A stretch of DNA of 64,000 bases, taken from positions 540,455,137 through 540,519,136 of the forward strand of contig OX422217.1 of NCBI GenBank assembly GCA_949130495.1, written 5' to 3'. The DNA is from Sambucus nigra. Taxonomy: Eukaryota > Streptophyta > Magnoliopsida > Dipsacales > Adoxaceae. The position numbers were made by a program, and so were the translations under genes. Of the stretch, positions 11,720 to 21,638 are shown piece by piece. The notes below the pieces were generated by a model. The model had not been told where the DNA came from and made no database searches. It saw only the letters and a list, made by a program, of their open reading frames with translations. Within the stretch, counting starts at the first letter, position 1; every line of letters starts with the position of its first letter.

Positions 11720-12544
11720 TCACCTCTTTAGATCACTTCGATAAGGTTCTCTCTGATTTAGAAACAACAATAAAGAGAGAAAAACATGCTTAAACAGTCA
11801 ATTTAACAATCGGCATACTTCAAGTTGAGTAGCTGAACTACTGAACACACTAGTAAATCTAGTTACAAATTTTTATTCGGTTTAAGGTTAAATCCATCTT
11901 CCACTTACCTGTTAAGCTTCCTAATTAAGACGTTGTGCAACTCTCTCTTCATACAGTTCACCTGTACAAAAAATCAAGGCCATTGATAGAAGGAAAACAA
12001 AACACGTGCTATATTAAAGGCATTTTACAATCCCAGTTGTACATTGTATAGCCGTATCCATTGAAGTGTAAGGAGGATAAAGCCTTATCGATGCAGACCT
12101 TAGAACGATAGATATACAGTCAGCAGATCTAAATGGATTTGTAGTGCTCACCCAAAAGTGCAATATAGCTTTGGGCACATAATCCTCAATATTATTTCGT
12201 ACCTTGACATAATATGACCCCAATAGCAGCTTGGTAACTGCAATCCAATAGCTTCTTGTTCTGAATGCATGTCTGATGATCTCAATACTATGGGGGGCTA
12301 ACAAAAAAAGTAGAGAACAGTTCGTAAATTATTCAAAAATAAAAAGAAAAGGATCCAAAGTTTAGATTTAAATTAAGTTTTAACATGTTGTGTAGCTCTC
12401 TCAAATGAATTGTAGATGAGGCATGCTCTGCCCTGTATACAGGTTCAGCATTTGAGTCGCTCCTTAAGATCTCTCTTGTTGGAGTATGGTCCTCCCTTCC
12501 ACTAAAAATTGATGAAATCCCCCAACTTGAACCAATTGTTACAC
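11720..12544 (-). pseudogene. Captured fragment of a dynamin-related protein gene (DRP3-type), at least four exons
   Basis: Four blocks on the minus strand match consecutive exons of the C-terminal part of plant DRP3 (mitochondrial/peroxisomal fission dynamins). Block 1 (12396-12544) reads GSSWGISSIF and later PVYRAEHASS. Block 2 (12152-12297) reads VTKLLLGSYY, then NIEDYVPKAILHFW, at the start of the GTPase effector domain. Block 3 (11909-11961) reads VNCMKRELHNVLIRKLNR. Block 4 begins at 11751 with ENLIEVI and then decays. Junctions at blocks 2 and 3 keep AG acceptors and GT donors (gtgagc, gtaagt), so the copy came from genomic DNA rather than mRNA. GTPase and middle domains are absent, and the exon 1 donor is lost. 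The closest alternative is another dynamin family member; the KRELHNV segment favours DRP3. Confidence 0.8.
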
Positions 12545-12559
12545 CTGACGAATCACCAA

Positions 12560-13640
12560 ATCAGAAATCTCCAAGTGCAAAAGGAAAAATGACCCAGAAA
12601 AGTTCATTGGAATCGAATTACATATAGCGATAGGAACACTTGAGCCCTATTCTGACTGAGTCTGGGTTACCGAATATGAATTCAATTGTATACTAGATAC
12701 AAAAATTTGAATTGAAAAATTTTGGGTTACAGAACCCAAAAACTGTTGTGGTTGTGTTATTAGTTTGCTGGTAAGAATAGTAATATATATTCGTTTGTTA
12801 GATTTTTAGAAAATAATAACACATTGATGACATTTTTGTAAAATCAATTAATTGAACACAATGTTGATCTATGAGCGAATGAGTATATTACAACTAAAGA
12901 GATTGGCATCGTACCCCAGGTCCATGAACTGGAATCTGTTTAAGTTGAATGTTGAACTGGATGATAACATTGTTCTAACGGGATAGGTTCATTTCCAAGT
13001 AATTAAACTACTAAAATGTGTTTACTGTGTAATATGTAAATCATTGAGGAATATACATAAAGTTGATAAAAAAAACACGTGTTATTCCATCACATAAGAA
13101 ATTGTAATTACTAGATGCTTATACAAAGTCAAATTGGGTCAATGTTATATTATTTTTGACATGAAATAATATCTGACCTGCTAAATTTTTCATAATATGG
13201 TCTACTGTTTAACTGTAATACATAAAGTAAACAATAAATGCTCAGGTATTATTCACTATACAGTAGTTGTTAAATAGTAATGTAAATTGAACAGAGTTTG
13301 CTAAACTTCAAAGAGTAATGTATTCACTGTTGAAATTTAGTACACACAATAACATGTACTGTATGGTTAAATCTTAAACCGATTGTGTTAAAAGTTTGCA
13401 TATTGTGTTCCTTATTGAAATATATTATGTACACTCGAATATTCATATGAACATCTGAATATTAAAAAGTTGTAGAAAACATAAACATAAGAGGAATAAT
13501 TAGTTTGAAGACATTGATGATGAATTGAAAGATGATATCTGTGATGAGAATATGTATGACAGAAGTCATAAAATGAAGATATCCCTTAAAGTAGCAAAAA
13601 CACAGAATTTGGAGGAACCTGTAGTTGTATTTGAAATGAA
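12560..13640. other. CACTA internal AT-rich DNA
   Basis: No coding region is supported. An acidic stretch around 13500-13620 could be the edge of a lost transposase exon, but there is too little to claim it. More upstream DRP3 exons were looked for and not seen. Confidence 0.35.
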
Positions 13641-13649
13641 TTTAAAACT

Positions 13650-13840
13650 GTGTCAAAGACAGATTAAAATTTTTGAATCAGTGTCATAAAATTTTCATTA
13701 AACCGTGTGCCAGATTGTCATTAAACCGTGTGCTTCAAAAGTAGCCTTTGGCACTGTTTTAAATTGTGCCAGATTGTCATTAAACCGTGCCAGAATTTGG
13801 CATAGTTTAAAACTGTGCCAAATTTTTAATACCGGGGTGT
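13650..13840. repeat. Right subterminal repeats of the CACTA element
   Basis: At least five degenerate copies of the AAACCGTG-type/CTGTGCC motif in both orientations, mirroring the array at 8838-9118. Confidence 0.7.
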
Positions 13841-13869
13841 GCCAAATCGTTGTTTTTGGTGTAATGTTG

Positions 13870-14429
13870 TTAGCAAACAACACCGTAACCAATTTCCTCA
13901 AAGGAAAATCATGGAAAGCAAAGAAAGCACTAGAGTTAGTTCATTCCGACATTTGCTCTCCAATAAATCCATCGTCAAATGGAGGTAAAAGATATATAAT
14001 TACTTTCATTGAAGATTATAGTCGGAAAATCTAGGTCTATTTTTTGCAGGAAATATCTAAAGCTTTTGCAGACTTTCAAAGATATAAAGTGCTTGTTGAG
14101 AAAGAAATTGGCAACCCAATTAAAGTTCTTCGCACTGATCGTGGTGGAGAATACAACTCACACAAATTTGCAAATTTTTGTGAGACTCATGGAATCAAGA
14201 GGCAACTTACAGCAGCTTACACGCCTCAATAAAACGGGGTATGTGAGAGGAAATATCACACAATTATGAACACGGTACGAAGCCTTTTGAAAGGAATGGC
14301 GTTCCAAAACATTTCTGGCCAGAAGCAATCAATTGGAGCATTCATATATTGAACAAAAGTCCCACACTTTATGTTCAAAATATGGCACCTGAGGAAGCAT
14401 GGAGTGGGCGTAAACCAACTGAAGATCAC
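13870..14429 (+). pseudogene. Copia-A integrase, central part
   Basis: The sequence continues Copia-A from 8817: GKSWKAKKALELVHSDICSP carries the first integrase Asp, then YIITFIEDYSRKI, then LRTDRGGEYNSHKF with the second Asp, then LTAAYTPQ and the region of the catalytic Glu (NGVCERK). In-frame stops are TAG at 14032 (Trp TGG) and TAA at 14230 (Gln CAA). The block ends at the ATCAC target site where the Tekay element starts. Integrase would join element DNA to the host chromosome. Confidence 0.85.
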
Positions 14430-17400
14430 TGTGACACCCCGCCTAATTAAATACCGGGCGATCACTCCTTTATTAAATTAAATCAAGGTAAACAGTTGGT
14501 TCATTCTCAGCATCACTATCGATAAAAATACGTTTTCCAATTTAACACCCTAAATAATTAAGCTAAGTGTCAAAACCATTTTCATACATGATTTACAAAT
14601 TTTATTTAAAGAAAAACATTTGTTTTATTAACAACATTTCTACAATTAAGAACCACACCACAATAAACCTGGAACACAAAGTCCAATAATAATAATACAT
14701 TCGTCAATCGAATGTCCACATATGAAAACTAAAGTCACCAATACAAACTGAATAAAACCCATCGTAACAATATTGGAAAACTGAAATACAAATGTCCCAA
14801 CAATAATGAAATAATGGAAAGGGAGACACATGCCCAATAAATGAGAATGCTAAAAGTGGAGTCAATAAGGGAAGCCGTCTACGCAAGTAACCTGCAACTC
14901 CCACCTAAGCTGCAGCACGTTCCTTTCAAGGGATCCTAAGCAAGACGCCCTTGTGGTTAGGCACCTGAAATATATACATATATATACAAGAGAGAGAGAG
15001 AAAAGAAACGGGTCAGAGCCCGAAAGTGTGTTTGATTTAAAAATACGTTTAGCAAGTATTTAAATTGATACAGGCCAATGCAACAACATATTAGAGCGAC
15101 ACTCTCTTGAGAAATTCTCCCCTCTCTTCTATTGTACACACATATCGTGCTAACCTTCCCAACGGTTTATCTTAACATTTTATCATACTAACCTTCCCAA
15201 TAAATTAACGTATCTTAAACTTACTCATAAGATTTCAAAACCGAACAATATTTTTGGTTTAAAAAGAATACTACCAATTAGTAGCACTACACTTGTTTTA
15301 GCTTTTATTCATTTATAAAGTTTCCCAATTACATATTATACTTCCACAAAACAAGTACTTACTATATCTGTCATCAACCATGTCCTACTTATCAAATCAC
15401 AGTAGGCAGTTCCAAATTTCAAAATTTCATATATATATTAACTACTCGTATAATATATATTATAACAGCACCCTAACTAAATTATGGTGCGTGCATACTC
15501 TACTATCCAGAACCCCATATCACTCATATTAAGGGGAATACAATCGGAATCACTCTCGAATTGTATTAACATGAATACACAAACAATATTGAGGCGAAGA
15601 ATAGATTCCAAGTCTCTAAGAGGATGGCACATGCCTGCGTCTCTTAGGACCGTCTGAACTATCACGTCGATAGCCTGTACCAAGGATATCTATCTTCTAG
15701 GGTACAAGTCAATATCCCCCATAAAAGTCCCATCGAGATAAGACTTGTCCCAGCGCGGAAACCTCAGGGATAGCAAGTAGCGTGGGCATGATTTTCACAA
15801 GTATATAATATATGTACACACAATCATATAAAGATACCACTTTATCATATTAATATAGGTTCTTCTCGTCACCCATAATTATACCAATTATCCTAAATTT
15901 CACATTTATATAATTACGTATAAAATTCGTTCCTAACCTTAACTCGAAGTGTTTTCTCACTCATTACCTGACACTCGTGGACTATATCCTCACAAATCTG
16001 AAATTCAGTAAGTGTCTTTATTAGGTTCCGACGTAACTCTCTTACGCACCTCACCCTTTAAATTTATAAATTCACCAACCCTAAATTAAATGTCCCATAA
16101 ATACCATTCTCGTTGAAGATTAAAGGTCCCAACATTTATTCCTATGCCCTACTGGTCCTCAATGTCTCCCAAATCATTTTATCAAGAATGCCCAAGAATT
16201 ATATCACGACAATTTGAATTTAACTCATTTAAAGAGGGAATTAGGAGTCTGCCAGGAGGGGTCGATCGATCGAAGCTTGGGGCTCGATCGATCGAACCTT
16301 CGATCGATCGAAGCTCTAGGCTCGATCGATCGATCAAGCATATCTGGGCAAAATTCTGCAGAATGCAGTTACGGGTTTCACTAAACTTCTTCATCCAAAA
16401 CTATGTTTTTCCATTCCAATCGTCCCAAAAATCCTACTATCATCATTATAACATTATACCAGGTGTTTATAACGTAAAGCATGTGTAAATCTATCATTAA
16501 ACATGGATAATTAACTCAAAATCCCATCTAATCATCAAGAACCCTAGAGTTTTCCTTAATCAAGGTTCTAATTTGTTTTTACCAGAAATTCCTTCTAATA
16601 TATCATCAAAATTTTGTGGGTTATATTCCTCTACATGGCAAGGGTTCTAGAATTTCCATATAATCCAAACTACATGCATTATCCTAACACAAATTTAGTT
16701 TTCTTCCATAGTTTCCATCTCTAAACAATCCTAGACTAATATGAAGATTGCATTAACGAAAATACGCAAGTCAAATACTTGCCTGGGATTTTTGGTATGC
16801 AGATTCACGGCTGATTTTGGTATGGCTGCGTTCCTTGTCTCACGATCTACGCGGTGGTGGTGGTGGCGGTACAATCCGGTGGCTTTTTGGCCTTGAATTG
16901 CCTTGGAGCTCTCTCCTCTCTTCTCCAATGGCCGTCACTTGATTTCTGGATATTCTAACCCTAAAAGGCTAACCTAATGGCTGATATAGGTTGCTGAAAT
17001 TCGTGGGTTTAATTACCCAATTATGTAAAATGACTAAAATGCCCTCCCGGGGTACTAATTAGGCCTAAAAATGCCCCGAGACCCAAACTACACCCACGGG
17101 TACACTTTTCTGACTATCTCGACCCTACCGGACGCGTTGGCGCACTCAAAACGATCATACGGACAACTTATAAAATATTCACTTTTTATTTAACCAAATT
17201 AGTCCCGACGTGACACGAGCACGTTCCGACTTAAATTTCCGAAATCGTCATTTAATTCACTCATGACATTCAATATAACCAATATAATATATTACTTTGC
17301 TCATTAGTAATATTCAACCAATTTTCCATAATTACTAACTCTCGTCACGTTAATAATTATAACATAATTAATTTTCGGATTTTTATTAAATAAATCATTC

Positions 17401-17456
17401 ACATTAAATTTAATAAATCCCCAAATTAATATAGCATAAAAATACGGGGTATTACA
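14430..17456 (-). repeat. Tekay 3' LTR (3027 bp)
   Basis: On the minus strand it starts TGTAATACCCCG and ends CGGGGTGTCACA, giving near-perfect terminal inverted repeats. It contains a (GA)n run near 14988-15000 and a cluster of CGATCGATCGA motifs at 16258-16343. Short open frames within it recur in the other LTR and are not genes. Confidence 0.93.
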
Positions 17457-17470
17457 TACTTCCCCCCTAA
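17457..17470 (-). other. Tekay polypurine tract
   Basis: The minus strand reads TTAGGGGGGAAGTA directly before the 3' LTR. This is where plus-strand DNA synthesis primes in LTR elements. Confidence 0.85.
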
Positions 17471-17700
17471 TAACGGAATTTCGTCCCGAAATTCGGAAAA
17501 TGAGGCATACCTGGTAAAAACAACTCTGGATATCTCTCGCGCATATCCGCCTCACGCTCCCAAGTGGATTCCTCCACATTATGATGCTCCCACGGGACTC
17601 GCACAAGTGGAACTATTTTCGACCTCAATCTCCTCTCACTATAGTCTAGAATAGCCACTGGTCTCTCCTCGTAAGAGCTATCAGACTGTAAGTCTATCTC
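17467..17700 (-). pseudogene. Tekay chromodomain at the end of integrase
   Basis: The segment reads LVRVPWEHHNVEESTWEREA then DMRERYPELF. It holds the aromatic W and the E-x-T/S-W-E core of chromovirus chromodomains, which are thought to steer integration toward modified histones. It is joined to the integrase C-terminus by a frameshift near 17695, and the frame ends shortly before the polypurine tract. Confidence 0.88.
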
Positions 17701-19179
17701 ATATCATCCCGAAGATATCGTCTCAACGACGAGATGTGGAATACATCGTGGATGCGATGTAAATGTTCTGGCAATCCCAACCTGTATGCAACCGGTCCAA
17801 TCCTCTTGATGAATGGAAATGGTTCCACGTACCTTGGAGCCAACTTCCCCTTCTTCCCGAACCTCATCACTCCCTTCATAGGAGATACACGCAATAACAC
17901 TTGATCTCCCACATTAAACTCTCGGAAGAACCGTTTCGCATCGGCGTAGCTCTTCTGCCTGTCCTGGGCTACCCGAATACGACTCCTGATTATCTCAATC
18001 CTCGCGGAGGTCTCCTGAATCACTTCTGGTCCTAGCAGCTTGTTGTCCCCCACCTCGAGCCAACAAGTTGGAGGACGACAAGGCCTACCATACAAAGCCT
18101 CAAATGGAGCCATACCAATCGTAAACTGATAAGAGTTATTATAAGCAAACTCTACCAGTGGAAGATGTGGCTCCCAACCTCCTCCAAAATCGAGAACACA
18201 CATGCGTAGCATATCCTCTAACATCTGATTAGTACGCTCTGTCTGTCCATCTGTCTGTGGGTGGTAAGCTGAACTCAACCTCAACTCAGTACCCATAGCC
18301 CCCTTAAAACTTTCCCAGAAACGTGACACAAAGATCTTGTCTCTATCTGACACAATATTCAGGGGCACCCCGTGAAATCTGACAATCTCCGCGATGGACA
18401 ATTGAGCATACTGACCCGTGGTATAATCTGTCCGCACTGGCAGAAAATGAGACCTTGGTCAAACGGTCTACAATCACCCAGATAGAATCGTGGCCCCGCT
18501 GTGATGTAGGCAGCCCTGTAATGAAATCCATGGAAACACTCTCCCACTTCCACGCGGGTACTTCCAATGGCTGAAGCAAACCTGACGGTTTCTGATGGTC
18601 CACCTTCACCAGCTGGCAGGTAGAACACTTGGACACGAACTCTGTGATGTCCTTCTTCATCCCACTCCACCAGTATTGTCGCCTCATATCCTGGTACATC
18701 TTATCGCCTCCTGGATGTACTGCAAATCGGGACCCATGAGAATGAGTCATCACTGCATGACGAAATTCTGCTCCTTCTGGAACTACCAATATCCCATTAA
18801 ACATTAAACCTGTATCAGAACTAACAGAATAGGACTCAGCAGCCTCGGCTAGAAGTCGCACAATCTGCTCCTGGTAAAACGGGTCTATGGTCTGTGCCTG
18901 TATCACCCTCGTAACAATCTCGGGGGTGACTGACATCACGGATATGAAAGAACGTGCCATTGCGTCCTGGTGACCCAACTCCTTCCATTTTGCTTTCCGG
19001 ACGTCCGCTACATCTTCTACCGGTCTACGGCTCAACGCATCAGCAACTACGTTGGCCTTCCCCGGATGATACTGTATATCGAACTGGTAGTCTTTAACAA
19101 ACTCTAACCATCTGCGCTGACGCATATTCAGCTCTCGCTGAGTGAACAGGTACTGCAGTGACTTATGGTCTGTGAACAA
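17694..19179 (-). pseudogene. Tekay RNase H end and integrase
   Basis: Upstream (19000-19179) is the end of RNase H with [20 protein letters not shown] and the YHPGKANVVADALSR linker. The integrase zinc domain (H-x3-H then CSTCQ) is around 18600-18760. The core carries the first Asp in SMDFITGLP (near 18520), the second in IVSDRDKIFVSRFWE (near 18340) and the Glu in DGQTERTNQ (near 18240). A single-base deletion near 18440 breaks the frame between the first and second Asp. The three catalytic residues are all still present. Confidence 0.88.
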
Positions 19180-20830
19180 ACGGAATTTTTTTTTCCACCA
19201 ATAAATAGTGCCTCCATATCCTCAAAGCAAAGACGACCGCTGCTAACTCCAGGTCGTGGGTGGGGTAATTCTTCTCATGCGACTTAAGCTTGCGGGAAGC
19301 AAAAGCTATAGCCTTATCCTCCTGCTGAAGTACTCCCCCAAGTCCCCGTAAGGACGCATCGGTGTAAACCAGGTACTCTACACCCGGCTTTGGTAGCGCA
19401 AGGACTGGCGCTGAAGTAAGCTTGTCTTTCAGCTCGTCGAAAGCCAACTGACAAGCGTCATCCCAAACATATGGTACCCCTTTGCAAGTCAGATTCGTCA
19501 ATGGACCCGCTATTTTGGAAAATCCCCGAATGAATCTCCTGTAGTAACCGGATAACCCCAAGAAACTACGCACTTTCGTCGGTGTCGTGGGCTGTCCCCA
19601 CTCCCTCACCGCTGACACTTTGCTCGGGTCAACTGCAATCCCCTGCTCAGAAACAACATGGCCCAAGAACTGTACCTCTCGTAACCAGTATCCACACTTC
19701 TCGTACTTAGCATACAACTGATGCTCTCGTAGAGTCTGAAGAACCTGCCTCAAGTGCTCGGCATGCTCCTCCTCGGAGTGTGAATATATCAAAATGTCAT
19801 CTATGAAGATGATGACAAACTGATCCAAGAACTCTCTGAATACTCGATTCATTAAGTCCATGAAAACGGCTGGGGCATTTGTGAGTCCGAACGGCATCAC
19901 CCTGAACTCATAGGACCCATATCTCGATAAGAAGGCAGTCTTTGAAACATCCTGCTCTCTAATACGTAAGTGATGGTACCCCGACCTCAGATCTATCTTC
20001 GAAAGGAAAGTTGCGCCCCTCAGTTGGTCGAACAGATCATCGATTCGAGGTAACGGATATTTATTCCGTATCGTGACCTTGTTCAGCTCCCGGTAGTCCA
20101 CACACAATCTCAGTGAACCATCTCTCTTCTTCACAAACAAGACTGGAGCGCCCCAAGGTGAGGTACTCCTACGAATAAAGCCCTGGCCTAATAGCTGCTC
20201 TATCTGATCTCGTAGCTCTCGCATCTCTGCCGGAGCTATACGGTACGGTGCGCGTGCTATAGGTCTCGTATCTGGCAATAAATCTATAACAAAGTCTATC
20301 TCACGACTGGGCGGTAGGCCTGGTATCTCCTGAAACACATCGGAATACTCCCTGACAACAGGGATCGAATCTAAGGGAATCACAGCCTCCTTAGAGGTAT
20401 CCTCCTCTATGTAATACAAATGAGCGGTCGAACCTCCCTCTGGGCGAGGCATCGCCATTACAAACATCTCTTGCCCCGGAATGGCTAAAATAATGCTCCC
20501 ACCGAAGCAATCGATCATGGCTCTATAAGCTGCGAGCCAATCCATACCAATAATCACATCATGCTCGTGTATGTCTAAGACTAACATGTCTGCAGGTAAT
20601 ACTAAACTACCAATCTTTACCCCCACTCCCCGGCATATAAATAAAAGAAAAAAAATGAACCATTCTCTAGTGGTGAGTCTGTGTACGTTACAGTGCTCCC
20701 TACTGTGGTTAATATCCCTAAGGTCTTCGCATAATATGTAGCTATAAAACAATGCGTTGCCCTAGTAACAAATAGAATTCGACCCAAAGTTCCATGGATA
20801 GAAAACATACCCCAAATCACGGGTGGTGCC
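19163..20830 (-). pseudogene. Tekay protease, reverse transcriptase and RNase H
   Basis: The protease block (about 20560-20830) shows [20 protein letters not shown]: the usual catalytic D-T-G is replaced by V-T-R, so this copy cannot be an active aspartic protease. The second half, [15 protein letters not shown], is normal. RT follows with [32 protein letters not shown] and [13 protein letters not shown], all catalytic Asp residues present. Then comes RNase H with [20 protein letters not shown]. Frameshifts fall in homopolymers near 20645 and 19185, where sequencing error is possible. Confidence 0.9.
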
Positions 20831-21447
20831 TGTGGGGCTGCTGCCTGGTGGCCATTATAGATATGTTTGTACTGTAACTGCCCATGCTGCACCGGTGCTA
20901 CTGGAAAGGTTGGTAGGTTTAGTACCTGAGCTGGTGCTGGGAGAGCGACTGGAAAAAGTGGCCCCTGTGGCTTCTCACGGGCACATTGTTGCTGTGAGGC
21001 CCTAACACCCTTTGGGCAATCCTGGCGTTTATGGCCATGTGTGCCACACACAAAACATTTGCCTCCGAAGTTACTCCCCCTCTGACCCTGCTGCTGTTGG
21101 TGTCGGCCTTGCTGACTTGGGACTTTATTCCTCTTTCGAAACTGCTTCACTTTACCACGTTGTTGACAAGAACTGACCCGGTCGTGGGTAGTTTGCTGTC
21201 GCAATTTCGGAGTCTTCACACATTTGTCAGCTTTAGTCACATGCATTTGGCTAACCTCTCTAGGTCTTTTGCCTTCTTTAAGTTGCATGTTGCGTTCTTG
21301 GTATTGTAAAACTACAGTGGTAACTGCTTGTGCCACGATACCTGCTAACTCGGCGGTTGATATTCTCTCTGGGGTTACCTAAGGTGTGAGTCGATCTTGC
21401 TCGTTGACTCCCTCAACCATTTTAGCTAGTTCTTTACGACGGTCCAT
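20831..21447 (-). pseudogene. Tekay gag, lacking the capsid domain
   Basis: From ATG 21447 the protein goes from MDRRKELAKMVEG straight to a Gln/Arg-rich linker and the zinc knuckle CFVCGTHGHKRQDC (about 21017-21060, C-x2-C-x4-H-x4-C). The roughly 200-residue retrotransposon gag (capsid) domain normally found between these parts is absent. One in-frame stop lies near 21378. A Pro/Ala-rich tail leads to the protease. An internal deletion in this copy or in its source family explains the short 4.2 kb internal region. Confidence 0.8.
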
Positions 21448-21624
21448 CTGAAAATTTAAATGAATTTGGATGAGTTCATCATTCAAATAAACAAATCGCA
21501 GAAGCTCGAATTCCCAATATATAGAGATGAACACAACATTCCTAGTATTAGGGCTCTATATCAAAGAAAGCAGCGCTGAAAGCATAATAAGCCGCACAGA
21601 TCCTAAAGGACACTAGAACCTGAT

Positions 21625-21636
21625 GCTCTGATACCA
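21625..21636 (-). other. Tekay primer binding site (initiator Met tRNA)
   Basis: The minus strand reads TGGTATCAGAGC, two bases from the LTR end at 21639. Confidence 0.9.
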
Positions 21637-21638
21637 CC

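Larger units (their letters stand above)
8818..13866. mobile_element. CACTA (En/Spm-type) DNA transposon, non-autonomous, with captured gene
   Basis: The left end reads CACTCACCAAAAATAGCAAT. The right end, reverse-complemented, reads CATTACACCAAAAACAACGA, so these are slightly decayed TIRs of a CACTACACCAAAAA type. The 3-bp duplication TTG is present on both sides (8815-8817 and 13867-13869), as expected for CACTA. Counting one TTG, the Copia-A frame continues without a break from the CEEC motif into the integrase. Subterminal arrays of a short palindromic motif lie at both ends. I find no TNPD- or TNPA-like transposase, so the element would have depended on a partner. Inside are a 168-bp tandem array and exons of a DRP3-like gene. 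Confidence 0.85.

Noticed and set aside
13500..13620. Acidic reading stretch as a CACTA transposase exon
   Set aside because: Too short, no TNPD or TNPA motif, no splice context.
14646..16488. Short open frames in the Tekay 3' LTR
   Set aside because: The same frames recur at 21855-23697 in the other LTR; they lie in LTR DNA and have no recognisable protein.
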